64,000 nt of DNA from Hyposmocoma kahamanoa (GCF_003589595.1 NW_020654080.1:2394548-2458547), one strand, 5' to 3'. Shown: positions 51,585-61,424, counted from the first letter of the stretch. Program-made: numbers and translations. The notes: generated by a model not told the origin, from the letters alone.

Positions 51585-51812
51585 ATTTGTACCAATAGTT
51601 CCCAAGTTTACCACTAGATGGCATTGGCATAGAAAACACATTTTCTGAATCGCGATGTTAAGATTTTTACTAATGTAATAACCATGGCTAGTGTTTTGTA
51701 ACAATCGTTCCGGTGTTTACCACTAGATGGTATTGGCATAGAAAACGCAATTTCTGAATCGCGATGTTAAGGTTTTCAGTAACGTAATGACCTGTCACTA
51801 GTATTTTGTATG
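51585..51812 (+). repeat. Tandem duplication, unit 109-110 bp, with CTCF-like core
   Basis: Two diverged units start at about 51587 and 51696, with the first bases of a third at 51806. Each holds TTTACCACTAGATGG, ATTGGCATAGAAAAC and CTGAATCGCGATGTTAAG. CCACTAGATGGC at 51611-51622 (CCACTAGATGGT at 51720-51731) fits the CCA..AGRTGGC core of CTCF sites. Confidence 0.8.
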
Positions 51813-51959
51813 ATCTGACCTATTTTTCTACCCGTCTATAGTTAGTTATCTGTGATCTATTCAACGATTGCATTTCTACGGTTATCGTCATTACTAAGGA
51901 AGCGTTTTGCTCTCTACACCCGCAGCTTACTACAGTAGCGCCCAACTTACTACATTATT

Positions 51960-52325
51960 ATTTTATTTTCATAAATATATAGGTAAGGTGCAATAAAATA
52001 ATTGAATAAAATAGTAAGACATCGTGATGGTCAATAAACTTCATATTACGATGATTAGAGCGACATCTTTAGTCAGCCGTTGGTAGCTGTAAACTGGGTG
52101 AGTGCAGAATAACTTTCAAAGATTTCTCACAGACGGTGCGACAGCAAGAAAAACAAAGCTCTTCTACAAGCCCATAGAAAAATTCGTTGCATCTGCTGGT
52201 TCGTTCCGTAGCTTAGTTGGTAGAGCGTCGGCCTGGTATTCTAAAGACGCTGGTTCGAATCCAGCCGCATCGAATGAATTTTTCTCTGTAATGGATTTTT
52301 ATATTAATAATTATAACAAACTAGT
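51960..52325 (+). mobile_element. SINE-B copy, permuted, with tRNA-like block
   Basis: Tail-like AAAATAATTGAATAAAATAG and ATCGTGATGGTCAATAAACT precede the head GCGACATCTTTAGTCAG. The degenerate CACAGACGGTGCGACAGC and the tRNA-like block 52203-52270 (CGTAGCTTAGTTGGTAGAGC, then GCTGGTTCGAATCCAGC with a paired T arm) follow, then the tail to ACAAACTAGTGCAG. The acceptor stem does not pair, so it is not a tRNA gene. Confidence 0.78.
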
Positions 52326-52705
52326 GCAGGTTACCACTGCAGTAGTCTTCACCACTGCATTGGAAGATGCCTTCAAGTTACTGAACTGGAAAGGACTCGG
52401 CATCAACATCAATGGCGAGTATATCACTCACCTTCGATTTGCTGGTTATGGCAGAATCGTTGGAACAGCTTGGCACCATACTCGGTGACCTCAATAGAGT
52501 TTTCCAGCAGATAAGTCTAAAAATGAACAGGACAAGACGAAACTTATGTCAAATGTCCATGTCGTATCCACCCCTATAACAGTGGGAACCTCTACTCTCT
52601 AAGTTGTTGACGAGTATGTCTACCTCGGACAAACAGTCCAATTAGGCAGGGCCAACTTCGAGAAAGTGGTCAATTTTCGAATCCGACTTGGCCAACCAAG
52701 TCAGC
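52325..52705 (+). pseudogene. RTE-clade reverse transcriptase relic lacking the catalytic DD
   Basis: Fragments: FTTALEDAFKLLNWKGLGIN, INGEYITHLRFA, then after a break MAESLEQLGTILGDLNRV, QQISLKMN, VDEYVYLGQTVQLGRANFEK. In the RTE family the order is LRFADDIVVMAESLEQL. Here FA (to 52443) is followed directly by GGTTATGGCAGAATCG, so the two aspartates and following bases are deleted with a frameshift. More indels follow. It starts exactly at a SINE-B tail and ends against a truncated SINE-C. Confidence 0.85.
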
Positions 52706-52922
52706 ATTACTGCGTTCCGGTTTTGAAAGGTAAGGGTGATGGTGAAATTACAGGCACACGAGACTTGTCAACTTATGTCTCAGGGTGGTGGGTGTCGTAG
52801 CAGTGCCCGTCAGGTCCTTGCTATTGAAAGCTCTGAGTGGCACTGTAACGGTTATGGACAGGCGTATAGCTTACCTCCGGCGCACGACTTGTTCGTCCCG
52901 TCACTTGATATTGTAATAAAAG
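52705..52922 (+). mobile_element. SINE-C copy, 5' truncated
   Basis: TCAGCATTACTGCGTTCCGG, AAAGGTAAGGGTGATGGTGA, CACTTGATATTGTAATAAAA. Confidence 0.85.
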
Positions 52923-53370
52923 CACTAGATAGTTGTATGAGTGCCTGGTACATCTCCGAGTTTTGCATAACAATAATATGAAGATTTTGAACAAGAAATT
53001 TTAAACCTGACAAGAGAAGTCAAACCGTAATCCTTGTAGCTACATGGCAATGGTTCTTCCAGCTCAGAAAACAAATTTTACCAAAAAGTTCATTTGTCGT
53101 AAAAGAAAGATGATCTTGATAAGAAAGGTCTCAAAGAAATAATTTAACAATAATTTAAGACCGCCATGTTGTTGTTCAAAATTTTAATTTAAAAAAATCG
53201 ATGTTTTTCTTATCTACGTTAAATGCCAGTTAATTTATTAAACGGCGTTTTTTAACGCGCCGTCGAACGGTAAATTAATCATTTTAAATCGATAAGAAAT
53301 GTAAAGCATCAAAATGATCGTTTATGGTTAAAAAGTCCAGGATTCGAGTTTGGTTGCTATTTAGAATCAA
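52923..53370. other. No feature seen
   Basis: AT-rich spacer. Confidence 0.35.
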
Positions 53371-53374
53371 TCAA

Positions 53375-53456
53375 ATGCTCACATTACTGTTTGGCGGCAG
53401 AAATAGGTTAGGTGGTAGTACTTCCCTTTCACAAGGGGCTCTACTGCTACAGAAAA
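53375..53456 (-). mobile_element. SINE-C 5' fragment, reverse
   Basis: GCTCACATTACTGTTTGGCG, GCAGAAATAGGTTAGGTGG, AAGGGGCTCTACTGCTAC. Confidence 0.7.
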
Positions 53457-53504
53457 TAGAGGCACGTGGGCCTTGACATATTTTTGTCTCATTTGTTTTT
53501 ATAA

Positions 53505-53622
53505 AAATGTAAGTGCGCATTTGACCTCCACCAGACGTAATGGAAAGTGACGATGAGGTCGACGATGGCTCCATCGTATGCACATCTAAATTATGCCTAT
53601 TCACTCTCGCATTTTATTTTAT
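53505..53622 (-). pseudogene. Jockey-type LINE fragment related to 20025-20420
   Basis: The minus strand reads GCGAGAGTGAATAGGCATAA, then GTGGAGGTCAAATGCGCACT, matching GCGAGAGTGAATAGGCATTA and GATAGAGGTCAAATGCGCAC in the forward relic at about 20280-20355. Confidence 0.6.
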
Positions 53623-53689
53623 ATCTTCATGACATACTAAAAACTTAGTATTATAATAAATGTTAATAACTCTGTAATACTATTAAAAT

Positions 53690-53905
53690 TGCTTTAAAAT
53701 TGTTCAATTACAAGTTGAAGATGACCATATATTATTTGCATGCCAATTTTGGTGAAATAGGATGATTGTCCTATTACACCACCTTTTGTAAACCATATTT
53801 ATGGCAAATAAAATTTCTTTTCATTTCCTTGAAAAAGTCCAAGTTATAACGTTCAGGAAACAAGTCTACAGGCAGGGAATTCCACTCCATGCCGATCGCC
53901 ATATA
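53690..53905 (-). pseudogene. Jockey-type LINE C-terminus and 3' UTR
   Basis: Minus-strand frame: MAIGMEWNSLPVDLFPERYN, then LDFFKEMKRNFICHKYGLQK, VV and a stop. The WNSLP...PERYNL.FFK pattern is the extreme C-terminus of lepidopteran ORF2. Beyond the stop the sense strand continues with AGGACAATCATCCTATTTCA as 3' non-coding sequence. Confidence 0.75.
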
Positions 53906-54036
53906 AATGTGGCAGTACCCTTCGAATCCTTGAGATATAAAGCTGTGATTGCCACTGCAATCGTTATAAGCAGGAGTGTCGCTTGCCATCATGTGCACGA
54001 CTTGTTCGTCTCACCACAGAATGTTATAAAAAATGC
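53906..54036 (+). mobile_element. SINE-C 3' part
   Basis: TGGCAGTACCCTTCGAATCC, AAAGCTGTGATTGCCACTGC, CATGTGCACGACTTGTTCG, AATGTTATAAAAAATG. Confidence 0.75.
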
Positions 54037-54104
54037 CAGGTGCTTAAAAAGTTACCCATCTAGATTGATATAATACAAATAAAAACATAATATGATTTAT
54101 ACGA

Positions 54105-54368
54105 TTCCGGCCGGATTGAAGGAATTTTTTCTAAGTGTTCGAATCTTTGTATGAAGTAATTTCAAAAAAAATAGTTGAACACCAATTCAATACAAATTTA
54201 AATACAATTAATAGCGACATCTCTAGCCAGGGCTGGTAGCTGTACAGTTACTTTTCTGGGTGACGAAAAACTTTCATAGATTTCTCATAGATTGCGCTTC
54301 GGCTAAAAAGTCGTTGAAAATCAAATACAAAGATCCGACAACAAGCACATAGAAAAATTCGTGAGTAC
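54105..54368 (+). mobile_element. SINE-B copy, circularly permuted
   Basis: The order is: tRNA-like 3' half (GATTCCGGCCGGATTGAAGG), tail (AGTGTTCGAATCTTTGTATG), head (AGCGACATCTCTAGCCAGG, TTCTCATAGATTGCGCTTCG), linker (ACAACAAGCACATAGAAAAA), ending TTCGTGAG just before the tRNA-like 5' half. It contains one whole unit minus the tRNA 5' half, cut at a different point from other copies. Confidence 0.8.
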
Positions 54369-54722
54369 AAATAATAATATTATTATACAAAGTACTCATG
54401 ATTTTACCACCCGACATGATAAATTCGAGTTTATACGGATTCTCATCAATATCATAACTCAGGCAAGTTGAACTTTAAGTTTCAAGAAAACAGTCATCGT
54501 CATATTCAATATCCATTGAAAGTTTATACTCCGTACTTGGCAAAATAAACCTCCGAAGGAGACCTATAACCGTAGCGAACTGTAAATAAATTCGGAAGTC
54601 AATAGTGATGGGATGTATTTCCAAATGACAATGTAGAAATTTTTAACAAAATAAAATGATGGATTTTTTAAATTTTATTACTTTGTTTCCAAATTCTTTT
54701 AAAGTTTATTTCATGTTTTAAA
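54369..54722. other. No feature seen
   Basis: AT-rich spacer. Confidence 0.35.
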
Positions 54723-54727
54723 ATACG

Positions 54728-54800
54728 AATAGAATAGAACAGAACACGTTTATTTGCCAATGTACTGTAATTACATAGGTCTTATAAAGTAAAATTAGGT
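54728..54800 (-). repeat. LINE 3' tail, reverse
   Basis: GAATAGAATAGAACAGAACA then CGTTTATTTGCCAATGTACT resembles the tail at 41460 and the complement of that at 22410. Confidence 0.45.
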
Positions 54801-55138
54801 ACATTATATTCAACCTGCAAGCAGATGTGCAAATATTAACGAGATTTAATGTTTAGTCTTTTCAAATTAATGTAATGAATTTCTAAATTCCAAGTATTCT
54901 TTATATAGAAGCAATACGTCAAAAGTCATTTTGTCAATTACAATTTAAAAGTATGTCGTTGTACAATTTAATTTCGTTTGGTAATTTATTGAAAATAATT
55001 ATACAAATATGTTGAAGCTGTTATTCTAATAAAATGGCAACGAGGTTGGTATAAAAGATTCATAATTTTTGCTGTAGTTTGCCTTTGAATGACTTCACCA
55101 CGTGAGTTAACACAGTATTGTGATAAACGAGTATATTT
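54801..55138. other. No feature seen
   Basis: AT-rich spacer. Confidence 0.35.
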
Positions 55139-55139
55139 T

Positions 55140-55244
55140 TATAGTATCAAGAGACGCGTCCCGAGTACGGCAACGTGACTGGCAGTAAGCGACAAGCTTA
55201 TTGATAACAGTTGCAATGCCACTCAAAGCTTTAAATCGCAATGT
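55140..55244 (-). mobile_element. SINE-C 3' part, reverse (left arm of inverted pair)
   Basis: TAGTATCAAGAGACGCG, GTGACTGGCAGTAAGCGACA, ACAGTTGCAATGCCACTCAA, AGCTTTAAATCGCAA. Confidence 0.75.
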
Positions 55245-55247
55245 AAA

Positions 55248-55498
55248 CGCACTAAAGCTCCTTGTGATAGAGTTCGTCCAGGGAAGTACTGCCACTTTAT
55301 CTATTTCTGCCTGCAAGCAGTAATATGAGCATTACGGCGTTCCAGCTTTGAAGGGTAAGAGTGCTGGTGAAATTACTGGGACTTGCCAACTTATGTCTCA
55401 GGGTGACAGGCGCAGTGGCACTGCAACTGCCACGGACAAGCGTGTCTCTTACCAGGCCCAAGACTTGTTCGTCTCGTCACTTGATATTATAAAAAATA
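55248..55498 (+). mobile_element. SINE-C copy (right arm of inverted pair)
   Basis: CTAAAGCTCCTTGTGATAGA, GTTCGTCCAGGGAAGTACTG, GGGACTTGCCAACTTATGTC, GACAAGCGTGTCTCTTACCA, CACTTGATATTATAAAAAA; part of the 3' half is deleted. Confidence 0.85.
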
Positions 55499-55534
55499 AA
55501 TACAGTACGAGCATCCTGTTCTTAAGCATCCTTA

Positions 55535-55740
55535 ACCGTCTCTGTGGCCGAACGGTTACCATGCTGGACTATCACGCCGAGATCCCGGGATCTATTCCCG
55601 AGACGGGAGAAATATTTGTATGACCTACATTTATTTGTGTCGTGAGTTTGGGTGTAATTTGTGGTTGTCAACTTATGTGTGTGTCCATGGCACTCGCGAT
55701 ACAGGGTTTCCCTAGTTTGGGGCTATGAGTGTGTCCTAAA
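55535..55740 (+). mobile_element. SINE-A copy, near full length
   Basis: CGTCTCTGTGGCCGAACGGT (A box), then GGATCTATTCCCG in the B-box position (mutated), GAGAAATATTTGTATGACCT, GTGTGTGTCCATGGCAC, TTTCCCTAGTTTGGGGCTAT. Confidence 0.85.
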
Positions 55741-55747
55741 ATCACCA

Positions 55748-55830
55748 TGCTGCTTAACGACCGAAATAGGTACGATGGCAGTATTTCCTTGAAAGAACCC
55801 TTTCACCCTTTCCTTACAAGAACTTTGTAT
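55748..55830 (-). mobile_element. SINE-C 5' fragment, reverse
   Basis: CGAAATAGGTACGATGGCAG, TATTTCCTTGAAAGAACC and CTTTCACCCTTTCC resemble the complement of the family 5' part. Confidence 0.5.
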
Positions 55831-55884
55831 TGTAAATCAAAATAAAACTACAAATTTAGATGACAATGATTCCAATTTTTATTG

Positions 55885-56215
55885 TATTAAAAAAAGTAAG
55901 GTTTGGCAATTATGAACGAGAAATTATATCTGATAAATGTCCACCACGACCAGTTACAGATGTCGATTCTTTCATCAAAGTTTTTAATCACTTTTTGACA
56001 AAATGGTGGGCCTATTTCGTTAATCACTTCACGAATTTTGAGTTTTAAGGCTACAATCGATTCGATTGGCTCCGTATAGTCTCTGTCTTTAACATAACCC
56101 CATAAAAAATAATCCAGCAGTGTTAAATCACATAATCGATCTGGCCACTTAACGGAAATTTGGTTTGCAATAAATTCATTGTTTCGGTGGTTGAAAAACC
56201 CTATAATAAACAGAT
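55885..56215 (-). pseudogene. Tc1/mariner-superfamily transposase, C-terminal remnant
   Basis: Minus-strand frame: NNEFIANQISVKWPDRLCDL, TLLDYFLWGYVKDRDYTEPI, ESIVALKLKIREVINEIGPP, CQKVIKNFDERIDICNWS. The block WP.RS.DLTPLD.FLWGYVKD, then regularly spaced REVI.EI and a C-terminal R.D.C, is the end of the catalytic domain of IS630/Tc1/mariner-type transposases; its last acidic residue lies in TLLD. The N-terminal DNA-binding part and the first catalytic aspartates are not present, so it is dead. It is not recognisably the source of MITE-1. Confidence 0.7.
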
Positions 56216-56740
56216 GAATGTTTAAACTGAAACTCTTGTATATGAATAAAGTAAGTTATGTAAATAGTTTTATTTGGTGTCATCTAAGAAGAGTGCTTAG
56301 AACGTGCTTCACATCGCTGGCCCGATGAATGGCAAAAATAAATAAGTTGACAGTATATTCCTGATCAAAATCTTTCACAAGGAGCTCTACTGCTACAGAA
56401 GAAAGTCTCTGGAAGACGGAACCCCCAGTGCGCGAATTCCACTCGCCGCTATCCAGTTTCATGTTCTTCTTAAGCACATCACTACATAAACTTTCACAGC
56501 CATTCATCTTCGAACCTTTTCGGCCCATTTTGGATAAAAACTCATTCCGTCCACAGGTTAACGATATCAGAACATGGCCTGATTAAAATTAATCGATTCG
56601 GCAACCTTTCCTTCATATTTTGTCAACGAATTAAAAACTTACAACAGTGTTAAGAAATCGAACAGCGGCTTTTGGTAGCTCGTTAAGTCTTTGCGGTGTT
56701 CGAATGAGCGATAAGTCAAGTTGTAATATAAATAAATAAA
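56216..56740. other. Spacer with SINE-C scrap at 56362-56402
   Basis: ATCTTTCACAAGGAGCTCTA and CTGCTACAG is the complement of the SINE-C 5' end. The minus-strand frame 56280-56528 includes KLDSGEWNSRTGGSVFQRLS, weakly like a LINE ORF2 end but not convincing. Confidence 0.4.
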
Positions 56741-56741
56741 T

Positions 56742-56815
56742 AACGCACACACTCTAGTGCAGGGCTATCACCGCACTAGGGAAACCGCGTGTCGCGGTTG
56801 CCATGGACCCAGTTT
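56742..56815 (-). repeat. SINE-A 3' remnant, reverse
   Basis: ATAACGCACACACTCTAGTG, CACCGCACTAGGGAAACC, GTGTCGCGGTTGCCATGGAC. Confidence 0.6.
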
Positions 56816-56944
56816 TTAACGGATAATAACTTCTGACAAGAAATTTAATTGATTGTAGTCTAAACAAAATAAAATACGAGTACGTCACACATATTATATT
56901 TAAATTAGCGTCACCATCGTCATCAACCTAGTATATTAATTTAG

Positions 56945-57200
56945 TAGAAGTACTTGTGAAAGAGTTCGTCCAGGGTAGAACTGTCACCTTACCTATTTCT
57001 GTCGCCAGGCAGTAATGTCAGCATAACTGTGTTCCAGTTTTGAAGGGTAAGGGGCTGGTGAAATTACAGGTATATGGGACTTGTCAACTTACGTCTCAGG
57101 GTGACGGGCACAGTAGCAGTACCTCTCAGATCATCGCAATTTCAAACTCTGAGTGGCACTGTAACTGTTATGGATCGTCCCGTCACTTAATGTTATAAAA
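56945..57200 (+). mobile_element. SINE-C copy
   Basis: GTAGAAGTACTTGTGAAAGA, GTTCGTCCAGGGTAGAACTG, AGGTATATGGGACTTGTCAA, ACTGTAACTGTTATGGATCG, CACTTAATGTTATAAAAAAA; about 30 bp before the end are missing. Confidence 0.85.
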
Positions 57201-58060
57201 AAAGTTAAATTTAAAATTAAATAGCTTAAAAAGGCGCTGCAGCAGCACGCTAAAAATCTTATTTTACTAATGTATCTAAACAATTCTTGAAAATATTTTT
57301 ACTTGTACATAATAGACACAAACTTGGCTACAATCTTAGTCTTGAGTAGCCCTAAGGCTGCTAACAGATTGACTGCGTGTTTTGCAGTTAATGCGCGAAG
57401 TCGTAATCAAATTCTACAAACATGCATTCAATATTTTAGCAGCCTAAATTGTACCTTATTAATTTACCCCATTATGAAGGAAATGCAAAGCGCCAAAGAA
57501 TTTGCAGGTTTGGGCCTGTCGCACTGTGTGTGCCCCTCGTATCCAAATACCAGCACGAGAGGAGATCTCATCGCGACTCTGCAGCCGCGCTACGCTATCA
57601 GGATATCGTAATCAAGGTGAAAACACATGGAGTGTTAAGTCCATAGTCCAAAATCCACATAGCCTTACAATAAAAGAATATCACACTTCGATAGCGTTTC
57701 TTTTCCTCCCAATCGTTTCGGTCATTGATCTCGATTTACTTCATATCCATATTTAAACTGTAAACAACGTTTCTACAGGTCCATGTTTTGGGTCATACAA
57801 ATAACTCGCCTGTCCAATGTTGACTCTTTCGCTTTCAAAGTAAGTATTTGCTTTGCAGATTCATCTGAGCGAGATCCGAATGATGTCATTGGAGAGCAAT
57901 GGACTTGCGTTGAGAGAAAGAACGTAAACTGCATCCTTGTGACACATCTTTCTAAATATAAATGTATGTGTGGTAATTATGATGGGACTTGCCCAAGTTG
58001 TATATAAAATCATCCATCAACCATTAATTTAAATTAATTTCAATTACGTTCGGCAAACTC
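57201..58060. other. Unassigned stretch with two plus-strand frames
   Basis: A 102-codon frame at 57303-57611 (contains CIQYFSSLNCTLLIYPIMKE) and a 74-codon frame at 57783-58007 (contains SSERDPNDVIGEQWTCVERK and CMCGNYDGTCPSC) have no recognised family. 57480-57620 is more balanced in base composition. They could be decayed element sequence or exon remnants; not enough to call genes. Confidence 0.3.
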
Positions 58061-58067
58061 CAAATCC

Positions 58068-58205
58068 GTACCAAAAAAGGCCGTTATCTACCCTGGATGG
58101 TGCGAGAGGCCATTGAAACTAAAACACTTTCTAATTTCAACTGGGGGGAGATGGCTTCATCGCACTACCAGTTTGGGATCCATTATTTTCTCTGATGAGA
58201 AATCT
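58068..58205 (+). pseudogene. Possible Penelope-like element tail (GIY-YIG end)
   Basis: The frame reads RTKKGRYLPWMVREAIETKT, LSNFNWGEMAS then to a stop near 58203. REAIE followed by NFN after about ten residues recalls the C-terminal end of Penelope-type polyproteins. A REP-2 copy lies about 250 bp downstream in the same orientation, as expected if REP-2 is the 3' end of the same element. Short and uncertain. Confidence 0.4.
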
Positions 58206-58454
58206 AAGCTGGGATAAGAATGCAGGGCAAATTAATTTGTTTCCATTTATTTCAATTACTATTATAAGTAATAATAAAATTTTATTAATAAATAATTTAT
58301 ATTATTAAAATAAAATAATTTGTAAAACATATGGAGCGTAAATTAGAATGTTCCTTGAAAAATTTTAAAAATCAGGTATTTAATTAATAACTTTTGCAAT
58401 AGTGAAAAATAGGTTTCTTTGCATTAATATTAGACATAACTGGTTTATAACTGT

Positions 58455-58605
58455 ACCACCTCAGTCAACCGTGACCACGGGACCTGTAAAGGGCCCGAAG
58501 TACTGTTTTGTTTGCAAAAATAAATTATACGCGATTTAAATCCAGAATAATAGTTTCATTTCCTATGTGTAACAATCGCGAAAACCTAAGAACTCGATAA
58601 ATACT
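58455..58605 (+). repeat. REP-2 copy, longest
   Basis: ACCTCAGTCAACCGTGACCA, CGGGACCTGTAAAGGGCCCG, TTTGTTTGCAAAAATAAATT, ACGCGATTTAAATCCAG, AACAATCGCGAAAACCTAAG, AACTCGATA. Confidence 0.7.
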
Positions 58606-58940
58606 TACCTACCTAAATTAAATACAGGTTATGGTAATAAGGAACTTACCCCAAAAGAGCCTGTAATTTCTAGGAATACTATGCTTTATAAATAGTTCGC
58701 TTGTATGATTTTCAATGGTAGTACCGGTATAAATATAAGCGAACCTCTTCTTTTATTAAAATTTTGATTATACCTTGGATTAGATGCATGCGTATTCTTG
58801 CGCTCTTAGTAGTAAGACCTGTTCATGATTGTAAGTCAGATCGACATAAGTTTTTATGAATATACAGCCACTTCACATGATTAAGGAGTTTCATTCCACA
58901 AGGATATCGAAGGTGGTTACCCGAAAGAATAAGAAGGTTC
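58606..58940. other. No feature seen
   Basis: AT-rich spacer. Confidence 0.35.
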
Positions 58941-58944
58941 AACA

Positions 58945-59335
58945 TTACCTATTTCGGCCGCCAAACTGAAACGTGGGCACAACAGCGTTCCGGTTTTGAA
59001 AGGTAAGGGTACTGATGAAATTACAAGCACATGGGACTTGTTAACTTAAGTTTCGGGTGCGGTAGCAGTGACTTTGCGATTTAAAGCTATGAGTGGCACT
59101 GCAACTGATGCGGACAGGGAACACAAGTTGTTCTTCCCGTCACTTGATACGTACACAAAAGTAACCGCTCAGGTTATGCCACAGCTTAAATTAGACTGTG
59201 ATGCTGGTTTTCACTGGACCCTAAATATACAAGGAGTCACACGACTGTGGGACATGGAGAGATGGGCTACTTTAAATATTGTTTCTTAAAACCGGGCACA
59301 TGACTTGTTCGTCCCGTCACTTGATCATATAAATG
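58945..59335 (+). mobile_element. SINE-C copy with the 120-bp repeat between duplicated 3' ends
   Basis: The SINE-C body (AACATTACCTATTTCGGCCG to GGCACTGCAACTGATGCGGA) ends at CCCGTCACTTGATACG. The 120-bp repeat follows (59168-59288), and then a second SINE-C end (GACTTGTTCGTCCCGTCACT, TGATCATATAAATG) at 59290-59332. The 120-bp block is thus bracketed by two copies of the same SINE terminus. Confidence 0.7.
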
Positions 59336-59350
59336 ACAGTAATAATAAAT

Positions 59351-59965
59351 TATCTGCTCACGCGATGCGCTCCTTCTACCGCAAAATGGCGGCTATTTGG
59401 TTTCGCAAATTAGAAAAGAATTCAGTTTAAATACAAGTTTTTTATAAATAAAAATTATTATTCTGCATTGCTAAATAAATACCCCCCGTACTACCAACAA
59501 AAACATCTCAAATAAAATGCAGTAATACACCGCAAATCCTGCACTTAAAAAGCACTAATGAAATTTTTGGTGTGCTTGGATAAATATGATAATATTCCGT
59601 TTCAGTGGTTCTAACGTTTACCATGAAATTACTCCTTAAAGTATAGTTTACAAATATTTATATTCAGGGTAAACTTAAAAAACGCTACTTACGGTATGTT
59701 TTCAATAAATAAACACCGAAATCACCAGCCCAAACAATAACACACACGATTGTCGTGACGTATTATTGAAGTTGTTTATTTTTTTTAAATGACAGACCCA
59801 GGCATTAAAAACTTTATGGTTTGCTAGAGTAGTTACCGAAATAGCAATTAATATTAGTTCTTTTACCTGTTATAACTTCGATATCCGATAAATCGGTATA
59901 AAATCATCACCGGCACCTCTAGGTGTGGTATGCGTCTACGGCTGCATGTATCGCGTGAGCGGATA
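59351..59965 (+). mobile_element. MITE-1 copy 4, complete
   Basis: 611-bp element at 59353-59963 between TA dinucleotides. The left terminus has one change (TCTGCTCACGCG). The interior matches 27065-27644 closely; YY1/Pho-like AAAATGGCGGCTA lies at 59383-59395. It lies directly after a SINE-C end. Confidence 0.92.
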
Positions 59966-60048
59966 GAACGCAGCACGAAATAAATTAACAAAACATCATA
60001 CTAAATCATGAAACTTCGGTGCTGACTTTAGCATAAGTAAGAAAAAGC

Positions 60049-60160
60049 GTTCTCTGTCGGATGTCAGTCCGGAACAATTACTGTGTAATAAGTAATATTC
60101 TACTTCGTACTTGATTTGGTCGACTATTACTTATTTGGCAGTAGTTGTCTGACGGAGAAC
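60049..60160. repeat. Two-tier inverted repeat, MITE-like
   Basis: Outer arms GTTCTCTGTCGG (60049-60060) and CTGACGGAGAAC (60149-60160) match at 10 of 12 positions. Inner arms AATAAGTAATA (60087-60097) and TATTACTTATT (60125-60135) are perfect. Possibly a small decayed MITE; no clear target duplication. Confidence 0.55.
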
Positions 60161-60194
60161 AGAAATAAACCCCTTGAATGGACATCACAAGTAG

Positions 60195-60770
60195 AATTGA
60201 TAAATCAAATCATATCAAATCAAAAGAATCTTTATTTCATAGGTAAACATTATTACACTTGAAATCGTGACATTGGTTAAACTCTACCGCTCATTCGTAA
60301 GGCAGATTCCCCTGAGAAGAATGAGCAAGAAACTCTAGGGGTCGCTCATTGTAAATAACATTTGTACGCATTCAACATTTACAATATATTTTTTGTTTTG
60401 CTTTCAAACATTAGAGATCGAGACTACCTGCATGAGCTAAACGGGTTGCTACCACGGATTTTTGTCATCCAAGTACGCAGAAGTTGTATAATAACCTTTA
60501 GTATAAAAAAATTTTATATATCAACCGGAATCTTGTTATAGAAGCGTACACATTGCCCCTTAAATGAATTTGTCACTTTGTGAAGACGACTATCAAGAAC
60601 AGCTAGTTTATTTTTATTTCTCGTATTAATGTTATGTCTGTCACTATTTTTCGTAAAGAGATTACTATTCCTCTTAACATAAATTACATTTTCATGGATG
60701 TACTGTGACGCTAGTGTAAGAATATTAATTTCCTTAAACTTATCTCTCAAAGATACTCTGGGGCCCTAAT
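60195..60770 (-). pseudogene. Jockey/CR1-like LINE C-terminus and 3' end, copy 1
   Basis: Minus-strand frame from 60750: MRDKFKEINILTLASQYIHE, NVIYVKRNSNLFTKNSDRHN, INTRNKNKLAVLDSRLHKVT, then NSFKGQCVRFYNKIPVDI and a stop. Past a break it continues GYYTTSAYLDDKNPW. LNIL...SLYI.E......N.....N..HNYNTR...L......L......F.G...YN.LP, then a YYT...YLDD.N.W end, is the usual C-terminus of such LINEs. The 3' tail at 60195-60225 has TTGAT-type short repeats (complement ATCAAATCATATCAAATC). Confidence 0.75.
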
Positions 60771-61010
60771 TGTAAATTGCCCTAACCGCACGTTTCTACA
60801 GGACAAAGATTCTATTGATATCGGCGGCATTACCCTAAAGCAAAATGCCGTATGTCATTAGAATGTGAAAATAGCTGAAGTAAACCAATCTAGCGGTTTC
60901 GACGTTGGAAAGTCGCTGAAAAGGTCGCTGGAAACCCCAGAAACAGCAATCTAACTCAATATATTTTTTTAAGGACATGGACTTGCTCTTGACTACAACC
61001 TAGCCTTGGT
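60771..61010. other. No feature seen
   Basis: Spacer of mixed composition. Confidence 0.35.
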
Positions 61011-61011
61011 G

Positions 61012-61165
61012 CAAAGATAAAGTCGTCGTCTTTTGTCCAAAAGAAAGTCGGTCTAATTTCGAATTCTTGTTAGTCTAGTAAGTCTGTCTTCGTGGCCTGT
61101 CAGTCTGGTCATCCAAGGAGGCTCGACGCTGGTCATCAATGGAGGCTGGATGCAAAACATATAAT
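61012..61165 (+). repeat. Two-copy repeat, also at 33855-33972
   Basis: TCTTTTGTCCAAAAGAAAGT, CGGTCTAATTTCGAATTC and TTAGTCTAGTAAGTCTG. Within this copy GGAGGCTCGACGCTGGTCAT and GGAGGCTGGATG form a short internal repeat. Confidence 0.55.
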
Positions 61166-61424
61166 GATCGAGCTCGCTCAGAAGATACCTATTCAGTCGC
61201 AATATGAAGATCAACATTTCTGGGTTGTGCGTATAATAAAAGATGACTAAAAGGGCATAGTACTCCTGAATATCGGTATGATATCCGGAACGAGCTGTTG
61301 AAGCTCATTTAAATATGATTTAATAGCTCCAATACACTCCATATAGTGTAGCGCAATCGTGATCGCAACGGGGCCATCACACTTACCGACAAATTGAAAT
61401 TCAAATCATCTTTAATATAATAAT

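Noticed and set aside
52203..52270. Functional tRNA gene
   Set aside because: D and T arms look good, but the acceptor ends do not pair and the block recurs inside SINE-B copies with the same flanks.
57303..57611. 102-codon frame as a gene
   Set aside because: No domain, no conserved neighbour, and overlapping frames in the other two phases; left as unassigned.
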